Shown in pieces: positions 55,133-64,000 of a DNA stretch of 64,000 bases. Under the pieces are notes generated by a model. The model saw only the letters and a list, made by a program, of their open reading frames with translations. It did not search any database and was not told the origin of the DNA. How positions within the stretch are numbered: the stretch's first letter is position 1; each line of letters starts with the position of its first letter. The position numbers and the translations under genes were made by a program. This DNA is from G963677445 sp963678275 (GTDB taxonomy: Bacteria > Bacteroidota > Ignavibacteria > Ignavibacteriales > Melioribacteraceae): assembly GCA_963678275.1 (NCBI GenBank), contig OY782765.1:620001-684000 (forward strand), in the 5' to 3' direction.

Positions 55133-57027
55133 AAGATGACAGACTAACCGGCGTCAGTGTCAATTATCCGATTGTCTTTCTCAGCGGGCTTGTGCTTGTT
55201 GTCGGCGGGATACTTATTTTTCTGCTGATACTTAAAAGTATCTATGGCAATTTTGATCTCACCGAACTTGCTCCCTCGCCGAGAAATCTGAGCTATATTT
55301 TTGTTGAGAAAAAGCATAACGTAGCAATTCTCTATTCAAAATATACAGAGTCGATGTTTGAGGAAGGCAGCACCTGGGTGACTGACAACGTTGATACATG
55401 GCAGCAATTTGCCCGTTCAAGTAAACTTTATTTTGATCTTATCACTGATCAGCAAATTGAAAACGGAGATCATTTTAATTATGAGTTGCTGATTCTGCCC
55501 GGAGTAAAAGCATTAAGTGAAAAACAGATAGTTCAGATAAAAGCTTATCTGGAAAGTGGGGGAAGTGTATTCGCAACAGGTGGAATAGCCACATTTTCAT
55601 ACGAAGGCAAGTGGAGAGGATGGAAGTTTTTTACCGAAACATTCGGATTAAAGTTTACCAAAGAGATTAAACCTCGCGAAGTATATAAAATTCATACACT
55701 TCGCGGCAATATGCCTATAACCGCCGGAATACCAACCGGATACACACTAAAAATAGCTACCTGGGACAGGCCGATTTATGCTGAAATACTTGAACCAAGA
55801 ACAGTTCAGGTAAGTTCATGGTACGATTTTCGCCGTGAGGCGGGACTTGTAAGGGATGAAATTGAAAAGAGCGCCGGAATAGCTTACGGCAATTATGGCG
55901 AAGGACGTTTTGTGTGGTTCGGATTCGAGCTTAATTCTGTTATCGGCGACCAGAAAGATTACATAAATTACAATAAACTATTTGTTAATTGTATAAATTG
56001 GCTGACATACCGTCCGATTGCCTATATAAAAGACTGGCCGCCTCCTTACGACGCCGCCGCCATTTTTATTCCAACAGTGGATGAGAATCCCGGCAATGCC
56101 AATAATCTCATAGCTATGCTAAAATCCTCACAATACCCGGCTAACTTTTTTATTCAGCCTTCTGTTGCTGAGTCTTATCCCGGAATAGTAAAAAATCTCG
56201 CGAAATATGGGGATGTCGGGGCGATAGTTGACATTGGTTTTCTCGCCGCGGCTGATGATACCGTAAACGCGCTTTATGATAAAGACGCCCAATTCGCCAG
56301 CATCGAATCGGCAAAAAGCAAAATTGAAAGCCTGATCGAAAAACCTGTGAATGGCATTATGCCGCTTTATGGTTTTTACGATGAGAATACACTCCAGGGG
56401 ATGTCGTCCAACGATATAACTTATTTTGTTACAGACAGCCTGACAGATCGTTCTGTGCCGCGTGTGATTATCCGTAATGATGAACCGATATTACTGATGA
56501 CTAAAACCGCGAGAGATGATATTGAGATTGTCGGTGAATATGGACTCAAAAATCCCAACTTCCAGCGCTACACTTATGAGGAGGATGTTGACAGAATATT
56601 ATTTGAAAGCGGACTATTTGTTTTTAAGGTTCATTCAAAATACCAGATGAATGGCGGTTATGTCAGAGTAATAGATGAGATTCTTCAGTATACCAGAAAT
56701 AAGAATATGTGGCTGACAAATATTTCAGATCTGAAAGACTGGTGGCTTAAGAGGGGCAGAGTTGAACTTCAATATGGTTCAAACAGTTCTGTCCGTATGG
56801 AGGTTGAAGTTACCAATCTCGCTGAAGAGATGATTGATAATTTTGTTATTGAGGTGAACCTTAATAAAAAGGTTGAAAATGTTGGTGTTTCTTCAGACCT
56901 TGTAAATACCAAAATACCGGAATTTGAGTTTAACGCCACTTCCAATATACTTTATCTATTTATCGAGGATCTGGAGGATGGTGAGTCGAGGTCGTTCCTT
57001 ATTGATTTCGACAATATCAATTTATAG
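55123..57027 (+). CDS. membrane-anchored protein with amidotransferase-like and degenerate polysaccharide-deacetylase-like domains
   Basis: A 634-residue protein starting at GTG 55123. One N-terminal helix (about 18-40) anchors it, with the rest probably periplasmic. Residues 65-290 resemble a class I glutamine-amidotransferase or ThuA-like fold (NHFNYELLILPGV-like segment, KAYLESGGSVFATGG) with no clear catalytic triad. Residues about 305-510 follow the NodB deacetylase plan (DAAAIFIPTVDENPGNANNL, ANFFIQPSVAESYPGIVKNL, AKYGDVGAIVDIGF), but the catalytic TFDDG and HxxxH motifs are absent, so activity is unlikely. A beta-rich C-terminal domain follows. Position mimics PgaB or PelA. Fold calls are inference. 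Confidence 0.75.
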   Translation: MAVEDDRLTGVSVNYPIVFLSGLVLVVGGILIFLLILKSIYGNFDLTELAPSPRNLSYIFVEKKHNVAILYSKYTESMFEEGSTWVTDNVDTWQQFARSSKLYFDLITDQQIENGDHFNYELLILPGVKALSEKQIVQIKAYLESGGSVFATGGIATFSYEGKWRGWKFFTETFGLKFTKEIKPREVYKIHTLRGNMPITAGIPTGYTLKIATWDRPIYAEILEPRTVQVSSWYDFRREAGLVRDEIEKSAGIAYGNYGEGRFVWFGFELNSVIGDQKDYINYNKLFVNCINWLTYRPIAYIKDWPPPYDAAAIFIPTVDENPGNANNLIAMLKSSQYPANFFIQPSVAESYPGIVKNLAKYGDVGAIVDIGFLAAADDTVNALYDKDAQFASIESAKSKIESLIEKPVNGIMPLYGFYDENTLQGMSSNDITYFVTDSLTDRSVPRVIIRNDEPILLMTKTARDDIEIVGEYGLKNPNFQRYTYEEDVDRILFESGLFVFKVHSKYQMNGGYVRVIDEILQYTRNKNMWLTNISDLKDWWLKRGRVELQYGSNSSVRMEVEVTNLAEEMIDNFVIEVNLNKKVENVGVSSDLVNTKIPEFEFNATSNILYLFIEDLEDGESRSFLIDFDNINL

Positions 57028-57061
57028 CGGATTGTAAAAATATTCCGCACTTGAACAGAGT

Positions 57062-58903
57062 ATGAATATGTTAAAGAAAATTATCTTTGCCGGAATTCTT
57101 TTCACAGTTTCAGTAATTTTTATACAAAGCTGTGTTCAGTCAGTTGTCGACACCAGGGAGACAGCTCCGACAATAACTTTGCTTTCTCCTCTGACCGGAG
57201 ACAGTGTTAAGGTAGGAAAAACACAGATATCCTATCAGGCTGCCGATAAAGTTGGCGGAACCGGACTGGACCACTACGACGTAATTGTGAATGGTGAAGC
57301 AACTGCTTATCTGCCCGATTCAACAGAAGCGGTAGAGTATCTTCCACTCTATTTGATTGTAAGTGAAGAGCTTCTGAATGAATCGATAGCTTATGCTGTC
57401 ACTGTGTATAATAAGGATGGGGACGCGGCAACAAGTGAAACACAGACGGTATTTGTGAAGATAAATACCGATCCTCCCGACGCCCCGACCAATCTCTCAC
57501 TGACTAAAATAAGCGCGAACGCTGTTAACCTGAAGTGGGAAGATAATTCAGACAATGAACAATATTTCCAGGTATGGAGAAAGGATGGAGCCAACCAGAT
57601 TTACAGGTCGATCAAATTACTTGAAGAAGAAACAATCAGTGTTGATAATTATGATCTTTCTCCATTTATAACATATTATTATAAAGTAAGAGCGATAAAC
57701 TCTTATGGCGAAAGCGACTTCAGCAATGAGGTAAACTCCACCGGAAGCACCGCAGGGGACACACCCTCAAACCTGAGAGCGGAAGCGCTCGGGGCTTCCT
57801 CTGTTTATCTGACCTGGGTTGATAATGGAACAAACACACTTGGTTTTATTCTTCAGCGACTGGATGGCGGAGAGACTACCTGGAATGAGGTGGCTACTTT
57901 ACCCAGAACTCCCCTTGAATATACTGATGAAGGACTGATAGGGGGTACTCCGTATCAATACAGGATAAAAGCATATACAGGCACAGTTCAGAGCGACTGG
58001 TCGAATATTGCGTCAGTAAGCACCTATTCCACCGATGTGCCTGCTCCGCAGAATCTCGAAGCGGCATTCAATTCTTCCACAAGACATATTGATGTAACCT
58101 GGAATGACAATACACAATTTGAAGTTGGCACAGTAGTTCAGAGAAAAACCGGCAGTTCAGGAAGCTGGGCCACATTGGGAGATGTTGACGCTGATGTTAC
58201 TATTTTTATCGACTCGGGGATAACTGTGGAAAACACCTATTTTTACCGCGCGCGTCATATCGCTACTGAAGGATTTTACACACAGTTCTCAAATGAAGAC
58301 AGCGCATACGTGCCAGAACTGCCGCCGCTTGCCCCCGAAAATCTTGAAATTCTGAAAACTTCGAATCCCGGTGAATATACATTATACTGGGAAGTAAACT
58401 CAACAGATGAAGATGGCCTTGAACTGCAGAGAAAAACCGGTACATCGGGTGAATTTGTGACCAGGGTAATCTTAGACCCGGGATCGCTGGCATTTTCGGA
58501 CACCGTTCCCGATACAAATGAAATTTACTGGTACAGGATAAGGGCTTTCAGAGATTCTGACTTTTCAGATTTTTCCAATGAGGTAAGCACTGCCGGGGGA
58601 ACAGGGAACATTATGCCGCCAACATCCCTTGTCGGTGAAGTGGTTGAAGGAGAAGTAAAGGTCAATCTTTCCTGGCAGGATAATTCAGATAATGAATTGC
58701 TTTTTGAGGTTGAAAGAAAAGCCGATTTTACCGGAAGCGCGTGGACAAGAATAGCGGTAATTGAAGCTAACAGCACAAGTTACCAGGATGCCGAGGGCTC
58801 GGGTATTTACCGGGGCGAAGGATTCTGGTACCGGGTAAGAGCGAAAAATACCCAGGGAGTTTCCGGTTACAGCAATGAATATTTAGTTGAGATACCTTTT
58901 TAA
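57062..58903 (+). CDS. lipoprotein with about five fibronectin type III domains
   Basis: A 613-residue lipoprotein with lipobox VIFIQSCVQS (Cys about residue 24). An N-terminal Ig-like region (about 35-130) is followed by FN3 domains beginning near residues 137, 235, 330, 420 and 515; each has the repeat pattern PxNLxxxxxxxxxVxLxWxDNS...F.V.R and Y.YRVRA.N..G.S..SNE. FN3 arrays act as spacers or polysaccharide-binding modules on cell surfaces. In this locus it may hold the secreted polymer at the surface or link to it; this is speculative. Confidence 0.88.
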   Translation: MNMLKKIIFAGILFTVSVIFIQSCVQSVVDTRETAPTITLLSPLTGDSVKVGKTQISYQAADKVGGTGLDHYDVIVNGEATAYLPDSTEAVEYLPLYLIVSEELLNESIAYAVTVYNKDGDAATSETQTVFVKINTDPPDAPTNLSLTKISANAVNLKWEDNSDNEQYFQVWRKDGANQIYRSIKLLEEETISVDNYDLSPFITYYYKVRAINSYGESDFSNEVNSTGSTAGDTPSNLRAEALGASSVYLTWVDNGTNTLGFILQRLDGGETTWNEVATLPRTPLEYTDEGLIGGTPYQYRIKAYTGTVQSDWSNIASVSTYSTDVPAPQNLEAAFNSSTRHIDVTWNDNTQFEVGTVVQRKTGSSGSWATLGDVDADVTIFIDSGITVENTYFYRARHIATEGFYTQFSNEDSAYVPELPPLAPENLEILKTSNPGEYTLYWEVNSTDEDGLELQRKTGTSGEFVTRVILDPGSLAFSDTVPDTNEIYWYRIRAFRDSDFSDFSNEVSTAGGTGNIMPPTSLVGEVVEGEVKVNLSWQDNSDNELLFEVERKADFTGSAWTRIAVIEANSTSYQDAEGSGIYRGEGFWYRVRAKNTQGVSGYSNEYLVEIPF

Positions 58904-58906
58904 TAT

Positions 58907-61900
58907 ATGGCTTTTGATCTTTCCATAGAAAAGATGCTGAGAAAGGAAACGGGAGCCGCTTCCTTCATTCTCGACGAATACGCGGTTATTACCGCGATGA
59001 ATGAAGAGGGCGCGGCGTTTCTTCCCAAAGCTTCTACTGAAAATGTTCTGTTCAAGTATTTCTCTCATGAAACGGGGAACAGATTAAGGGAATATTTCAC
59101 CGAAGTCAGGGATAGCGGAAAAAAATCCAAAAAGTCTGTCCGGATTGGTAAAACACCAAGGGAAAGCCAGGATTATAGTGTAATCATAACTCCATTCGTT
59201 TCGGAAAAAAATGAGTTCTATCTTTTTACGATTTTCCGAAATGAAAATGATCTGAGCAATAAAAGTTTAAGAAAAATATTTTTCCATCCGGAAGGTATTG
59301 ATGACTATTTTGGTGATGAAAGGCTTAAAAGGATTATTAAGGAGGTTAAATCCAATTACCCCTTTACTTTTATCAGTAAAACAAAAATTCAGAAACTTGC
59401 CGATGACCTGGATGAATTTTTCTGGATTAAGGATAATTTTGGCAAATATGTTCTGGTTAATCAAAAATATTCCGAATGGCTCGGATATGACCAGTTTCAG
59501 GTTGAAAGAAGACTTGAAGGAGATTTTCTTACTCCGGCCCTGCTTGATATTTACAAAACTGTTGATGAGTATATAATCAAGTCATGCAACGGGGTTATAA
59601 TCGGGGGATTAAAAACTCTTTACAGCAACCGGATTGATCCTGTTGACCAGGTTGTGGAATTCCCTGTTTATGATGAAAGACGATCGGTGATGGCAATAAT
59701 AGGTTTTTCACTCGGTTCGGAAAACAGGGAAAAAACAATCGAGGGAAATCCTCTCCTCAAGGAAGCCATAAAAAATATTGACAAATCAATTGTAATTATA
59801 AATGATGAAAACCGGATTCTCACAGCGAGCAACCTGCTCAGAGAACTGATGAATATTTCTCCCGCTGAAAAACTTGAGGGAGAAAATATCAGCTTTATTT
59901 TACCTGATGAACTTATTGATCAGATAAACAGAGTCCGTATAAAAATAGACAGCCAGGGGATTGAAAGTTCGGAAGATGAAATTGAGATTAAAACCCCTGA
60001 TGAAAAGATCTACGGAGTGGATATACACAGGCTGATAAACGCGGAATCAGGACTGGGGGGACTATCCCTCGTATTCGCGCCGAAAGAAGAAAACTATCAA
60101 AAATCAAATAGCAGAAGCGACGATATGTATGATGTAATCTTACACACCAGCCCGGAAGCAGTTTTTATTTATGACATTGAAAACCTTCAGTTCCTGGATG
60201 TCAACGATCCTGCCCTGAAGCTTTATGGATACAGCAGGGAAGAATTCCTTCACATGGACCTCACTGACCTCTACGCGCCTGAAGATATTCAGACTCTGAT
60301 TGAAGCTTCAGATAATAAAATGAAAATGGATGGTTTTTCAGGTCCCTGGCGCCATAAGAAAAAAGATGGAAGTTCGGTGCTGGTGAAGATTGGTAAAAAC
60401 GCGATTGATTATAAGGAGAGACGGGCGCATATAAATATTATACATGATGTCACCCAGAAGGCTGAAGATGATAAAAATCTGCAGCTTTACCGTTCCGCCT
60501 TTCAGTTTACACAGGATATGATCTTCGTTACCGATAAAGATGGTTTCATTTCAGAATTTAATGAAACTCCGACAAAAAATTTAAACTATACCCACTCCGA
60601 CCTGACAGAAAAACAATTCCTTTCGGTTGTTTCGGATGATGACAGGGGAAAGGTAAATACCACTATATTCCAGTCGGATGATCCATCTGTAAAAGAACTG
60701 AAAGTAGGTATTAAAACAAAGTCGGGTGAAATAAAGGATGCCTCGGCAACCGCGGTTCCGGTAGTGAATTACAAGAATGAGATTGAAAAATACAGCATTA
60801 TCGTCAGGCTGGCTCCTGTTGCCGAAGCTCCACAGCAGGTGGCGAAACCTGTTGAAGAGCCAAAAGAAAGCGGCGGGGAACTGGATAGTTCATTTCTTTC
60901 CCATCTTTTCCATGAAATTCTCACGCCGATAAATGTGATCATAGGTTTTGCTCAGGAGCTTATCGACAGTCTGCCCAATCCTACAGATGATCAGAGAGAA
61001 TCGGCAGATATCATTTCGGAAAATCAGAAAATGCTAATTCAGATAATGGATACTGCCGGTGAATATGCCCAGATCATTCAGAAGGATATTTCAATTGAAC
61101 CTTCAAATATAAAATTTATTGATCTGCTCGATCAGCTTGAGGATAATACAAAAAAGACAGCCGAATCAAAAGGAGTTACCCTCGCCTATGGTAAAATTTC
61201 ATCCTCACTCGCATTTGAAACCGATAAGTATCGTTTCCAGACTCTCTTAACAGCGTTTACAAATTTTGGTATGCAGATTACCGGCTCCAATAAAATTTAT
61301 GTCTCTGCCACAGCCTATGACCGTGATAGTATTTCAGTAGGTATAAAAGATGAAAGCGGGGGAATATCGGAACATCTCATCAATGGCCTGCAGGATGTTT
61401 TCAGCGAGGATGAGGCTATTGTAAGGCAAAAATATGGATTCTCAAGATTCAGTGTTCGCCTGATAAGAAAATTATCACTTATTCTTTCGGCAAAACAGAA
61501 TATATCTTATAAAAATGACACACCAAATGAATATTGCCTGGTAATTCCGAAACAATTCACCATGCCTGAAAACATATCGCTCAGTGTGGAAGCAGTCGAT
61601 GAAAAACCGGTTGAAAGAGCAGTGGAAAGACCGGCGCCGGCGCCTACTGAAAGATATACCGCTCAGCCCGAAAGACAACCTGAACCGCTGAGGTGGTCGG
61701 GGGAGAGCGGCAGAGAGGAGGAAAAACCGGCCGCTCCGCAAAGAAGAGAAGAGCCGGCGCGTTTCAGAGAACCTGAACCACCTAAACCGGCCAGGGAACC
61801 TGATTTTATGCGTGATCCCGAGCCCTCGATAAATGTTCCCCCTCCTTCAACTCCTAAATGGCAGGAGCCTGAGCCTCAGCCGAGTTACCCGCTGAGATCA

Positions 61901-62344
61901 ACCTCGGTTCCGCCGGAAATTGAAAAACCGGCAGTGGAACCTCCGCAGCAGACTACGGAAGAAAAGGGGATTGATCTGCCTTCACTCGCCTGTCTGTATC
62001 TTGAGGACCAGGTGGATTCGCAGATACTTTTCCGCGTTCAGATGAAGGACCTTAAGGCGATCGATTTTGCCAACAGCCTTGAAAACGCTATGCCCCTGAT
62101 AAAGAAAAAACAGTTCGATTTTATTGTGATGGATATAAATCTCCAGGGTGAATATAACGGACTCGACGCCCTGCGTATTATCCAGCGGCTGCCAGGCTAC
62201 CAGAATGTGCCGGTTATCGCAGTAACAGCTTATGTGCTTCCGGGGGACAGGGAGAAATTTATCGCCGCCGGTTTCAGCGACTTTATATCAAAACCAATCC
62301 TCAGGGATAAACTGACTGACGTTCTGGGGAGGATAATTAAGTAG
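58907..62344 (+). CDS. five-PAS hybrid histidine kinase with degenerate ATPase domain and C-terminal receiver
   Basis: A 1145-residue signalling protein with no clear membrane helix. PAS-like domains lie at about 10-125, 150-265, 285-395, 405-525 and 525-640. HisKA has the phospho-acceptor His669 in HLFHEILTPINVIIGF. The HATPase_c region (about 745-890) keeps an Asn (FTNFG) and D-box-like KDESGGIS but lacks the usual GxGLG loop (KYGFSRFSVR), so kinase activity is uncertain. A Pro/Glu/Arg-rich linker (about 895-1015) leads to a receiver with Asp1076 (VMDINLQGEYNG) and Lys1129 (ISKPI). It follows the FN3 gene by 3 bases and ends the locus. Confidence 0.9.
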   Translation: MAFDLSIEKMLRKETGAASFILDEYAVITAMNEEGAAFLPKASTENVLFKYFSHETGNRLREYFTEVRDSGKKSKKSVRIGKTPRESQDYSVIITPFVSEKNEFYLFTIFRNENDLSNKSLRKIFFHPEGIDDYFGDERLKRIIKEVKSNYPFTFISKTKIQKLADDLDEFFWIKDNFGKYVLVNQKYSEWLGYDQFQVERRLEGDFLTPALLDIYKTVDEYIIKSCNGVIIGGLKTLYSNRIDPVDQVVEFPVYDERRSVMAIIGFSLGSENREKTIEGNPLLKEAIKNIDKSIVIINDENRILTASNLLRELMNISPAEKLEGENISFILPDELIDQINRVRIKIDSQGIESSEDEIEIKTPDEKIYGVDIHRLINAESGLGGLSLVFAPKEENYQKSNSRSDDMYDVILHTSPEAVFIYDIENLQFLDVNDPALKLYGYSREEFLHMDLTDLYAPEDIQTLIEASDNKMKMDGFSGPWRHKKKDGSSVLVKIGKNAIDYKERRAHINIIHDVTQKAEDDKNLQLYRSAFQFTQDMIFVTDKDGFISEFNETPTKNLNYTHSDLTEKQFLSVVSDDDRGKVNTTIFQSDDPSVKELKVGIKTKSGEIKDASATAVPVVNYKNEIEKYSIIVRLAPVAEAPQQVAKPVEEPKESGGELDSSFLSHLFHEILTPINVIIGFAQELIDSLPNPTDDQRESADIISENQKMLIQIMDTAGEYAQIIQKDISIEPSNIKFIDLLDQLEDNTKKTAESKGVTLAYGKISSSLAFETDKYRFQTLLTAFTNFGMQITGSNKIYVSATAYDRDSISVGIKDESGGISEHLINGLQDVFSEDEAIVRQKYGFSRFSVRLIRKLSLILSAKQNISYKNDTPNEYCLVIPKQFTMPENISLSVEAVDEKPVERAVERPAPAPTERYTAQPERQPEPLRWSGESGREEEKPAAPQRREEPARFREPEPPKPAREPDFMRDPEPSINVPPPSTPKWQEPEPQPSYPLRSTSVPPEIEKPAVEPPQQTTEEKGIDLPSLACLYLEDQVDSQILFRVQMKDLKAIDFANSLENAMPLIKKKQFDFIVMDINLQGEYNGLDALRIIQRLPGYQNVPVIAVTAYVLPGDREKFIAAGFSDFISKPILRDKLTDVLGRIIK

Positions 62345-62388
62345 AGAAAGAGATTGATTACACTTCAACTTTATTTGATAGAAGAAAT

Positions 62389-62428
62389 TAAAAAGGTTAT
62401 ACGGGTAATTCGTATAACCTTTTTTTTA
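62389..62428 (+). terminator. strong intrinsic terminator of the polysaccharide locus
   Basis: AAAAGGTTATACG (62391-62403) pairs with CGTATAACCTTTT (62411-62423) around a GGTAATT loop, with a run of eight T inside and after the 3' arm. It lies 45 bases after the histidine-kinase stop. Confidence 0.92.
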
Positions 62429-62649
62429 TTTGGGCTTTACAAATACTACAGGACTCCTGACATCAGAAACATAATGTATTGAAATAAAACAACATAGATT
62501 TTTTGTTGCGTATATACGTATGCGACTGGCATTAGAAATTCTGTTAAAAAGAATTGCCTTTAATTTTTCATTTTGTGAAATAATTTGAAAATTACCTTTT
62601 TAAGATTGTAGCGAGTCTTGCCAACTTAACCTATTAAAAATATGCCCTT

Positions 62650-62852
62650 ACTTTTTGTCTTGACACAAAAAGTAACTCTCCTGCGGCGAGCAGGCAAAAG
62701 AAGTCAAGACTGCAAAAAAATAAGCTAAAAATCAATTCACTCCGCTAAAATGAAAGAACTCGGCACATAAAAAGACATGTGCCTCAGACAGCTTTCCTTT
62801 TTTAACGCTCCGTTCATTTGATTTTTTTAACGCTTATTTTTTTGAGGTCGCT
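62650..62852. repeat. approx. 200-base imperfect palindromic element
   Basis: The left arm (TGCAAAAAAATAAGCTAAAA, 62711-62730, then TCACTCCGC) is mirrored on the right by GCTCCGTTCATTTG (62807-62820), TTTTTTTAACGCTTATTTTT and GAGGTCGC. The outer left has CTTTTTGTCTTGACACAAAA, itself a hairpin. Similar AAAAATAAGC/CTCCGC-type elements are familiar from Bacteroidota-like genomes, but I cannot name this family. Confidence 0.65.
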
Positions 62853-62977
62853 TTAAAAGATAAAAACAATATTGAGAGAGGATAACGAAATATTCTCTCT
62901 GTTATTATTCTGCCAGTTAATGGAAGAAGATGATAAAATAGTTGTATTTCAATATACGTGATGTCAGGAACCCTGTA

Positions 62978-63967
62978 CTACGGGATTCTGGTAAAAAAAC
63001 CGAAGGGAAATGAATAGTATCCGATGTTTGTAAGGGAATAAAGTTTATTCTCGTCAAAATCATATGACAGAATAACATTACTTTTTCTCATTTGGTGGCC
63101 AACGAAAAAACTAGCGGAAAAATACAGTTTGTTGTCATATTCCTGGATACCGGTGATTTGAGCGCCCTGAAGATTTAGTTGATAATTCAATTCCATTGAA
63201 TCAAAACATTTAATAAAACATCCTGATCCGGAATCATATTTATAAATATTTTCGCGGGCAGGAGAATTATTTTCACGATATTTGCCCAAAACGTAAAAGT
63301 TTTCACAATTATCTGAGTAAGGGGTTAAATCCTCAAAATTATAAACGTCAAGGATTTCATCTCTAAATGACTTTATTATTTGTGTCCTGTCGCGATTAAC
63401 AAAAAACAAAGTGTCGGCCAGGAGATAGACTAATTTATCATCGCATTTTTTCGCGTCTGTAAAATACTCGAATTTGTTCAAGGCGATATTATATTTTTAC
63501 AGTGAACGTAAGTTCTTTTTGCAGTCAGACAAGTATATATCATTGTTAATTATTCGATAAGAGTTAGCACAGTCTCTGCCCAAAATTCTACCCGTTTGTG
63601 ATTCGGTAATTATAATATTTTCGAGATCAATTACAATGAAGAGGGAATCAATGAAATATATATCTGAAAAACCGATCGTCTTGGTATTAAAAATTACGGA
63701 GTGATTCTCTAATGAATAGAGAATCACATCTAATTTAGTTTCTTTTAAGCCGTTTCCCGGATTATTGCTAAGAGTTGAATCAAATAATGTACCCGCTACA
63801 AGTTTTCCATCAGGAGAAATTATCCCGAAATATAGATTGTATTTTTCTCCCTGGTATTCAATAGAAACTAAAGAATCACGGGTAGCCAGGCAGAGATTCT
63901 TATGATAAAACAATTCCTGCGCGGTTATAAATTCAACCAAAAATATAAATAAGATTATAAATTTCAT
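62978..63967 (-). pseudogene. secreted beta-propeller-like protein gene broken by an in-frame TAA
   Basis: Two minus-strand frames, 63967-63497 (156 residues) and 63481-62978, lie in the same frame and are separated only by a TAA at 63497-63499: NLRSL, stop, KYNIALNKFEYF. Read through, they make a 329-codon gene with signal peptide MKFIILFIFLVEFITAQ, YFGIISPDGKLVAG and later YDNKLYFSASFF and SYDFDENKLYSLT segments, like a TolB/WD-type propeller. The C-terminus ends inside a repeat at 62958-62991, so it may also be truncated. Natural separate genes are less likely because the second frame has only a TTG start. Function unknown. Confidence 0.7.
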
Positions 63968-64000
63968 TTACCTTTCCATGATTATTTGTCGGTGGTTAAT

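Larger units (their letters stand above)
62345..62977. other. gene-free region with terminator and palindromic element
   Basis: After the strong terminator at 62389-62428 there is a spacer, then a palindromic repeat element (62650-62852). A GTCAGGAACCCTG sequence (62963-62975) related to 28223-28236 lies at the right edge, next to the 3' end of the broken gene. No coding region is supported. Confidence 0.6.

Noticed and set aside
1..64000. TGA recoded as Trp, as an explanation for the transposase codon
   Set aside because: Many intact genes here end with TGA (for example 2514, 39335, 49920), so TGA is a normal stop.

Overview
The window reads as a chromosomal contig from a Gram-negative, AT-rich member of the Bacteroidota/Ignavibacteriota side of the FCB group; Ignavibacteria or a close relative is my best guess, with moderate confidence. 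The signs are TonB-dependent receptors with an N-terminal carboxypeptidase-regulatory domain, a DUF4249-type lipoprotein beside one of them, a TPP riboswitch driving a receptor gene, a secreted GH9 glycoside hydrolase, and many short palindromic intergenic repeats. TGA ends many genes, so the code is standard. No rRNA, tRNA or CRISPR array was seen.

Layout. 1-4064: 5'-truncated class V aminotransferase, a two-gene ABC importer (permease and ATPase, no binding protein) and an acyl-CoA carboxyltransferase. 4217-5827: a palindromic MITE-like element split by an IS4-family insertion sequence. 6249-8897: LysM-rich lytic transglycosylase. 8898-13868: repeats, then a TPP-riboswitch operon of TonB receptor, thiamine pyrophosphokinase and Na+/solute symporter, read here as a thiamine uptake and activation system. 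13917-17128: unknown charged protein, then pdaD, tyrS and smpB on the minus strand. 17264-28734: cell-envelope and accessory genes (cysteine-peptidase-like lipoprotein, TonB receptor with DUF4249 partner, vapBC, PhzF-like isomerase, pbpC) among repeat-rich spacers. 28735-46721: mostly housekeeping: POT transporter, purC, DUF971, pgsA-pgpA, cinA-thpR-recA-recX, acyl-CoA dehydrogenase, guaB, glycosyltransferase, purD, HIT protein, sigma-54 response regulator, and a cell-wall peptide pair (NlpC/P60 peptidase and Tat-exported dipeptide epimerase). 46850-48505: GH9 cellulase-like enzyme.

48628-62344 is the most distinctive block. Seven co-directional genes encode a KaiC/RadA-like ATPase with Arg for the Walker A Lys, a TPR plus outer-membrane beta-barrel protein, a processive GT2 glycosyltransferase, a small one-helix membrane protein, a membrane-anchored protein with a glutamine-amidotransferase-like and a degenerate deacetylase-like domain, a fibronectin-III lipoprotein and a five-PAS hybrid histidine kinase with an eroded ATP-binding domain. 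The arrangement matches synthase-dependent exopolysaccharide export (compare PgaA and PgaC), but the accessory and regulatory parts differ from any system I can name. A strong terminator follows.

The right end holds a palindromic repeat and a beta-propeller-like secreted gene broken by an in-frame stop. Several dispersed repeat families recur across the window and mark its intergenic regions as a site of repeated small-element insertion.
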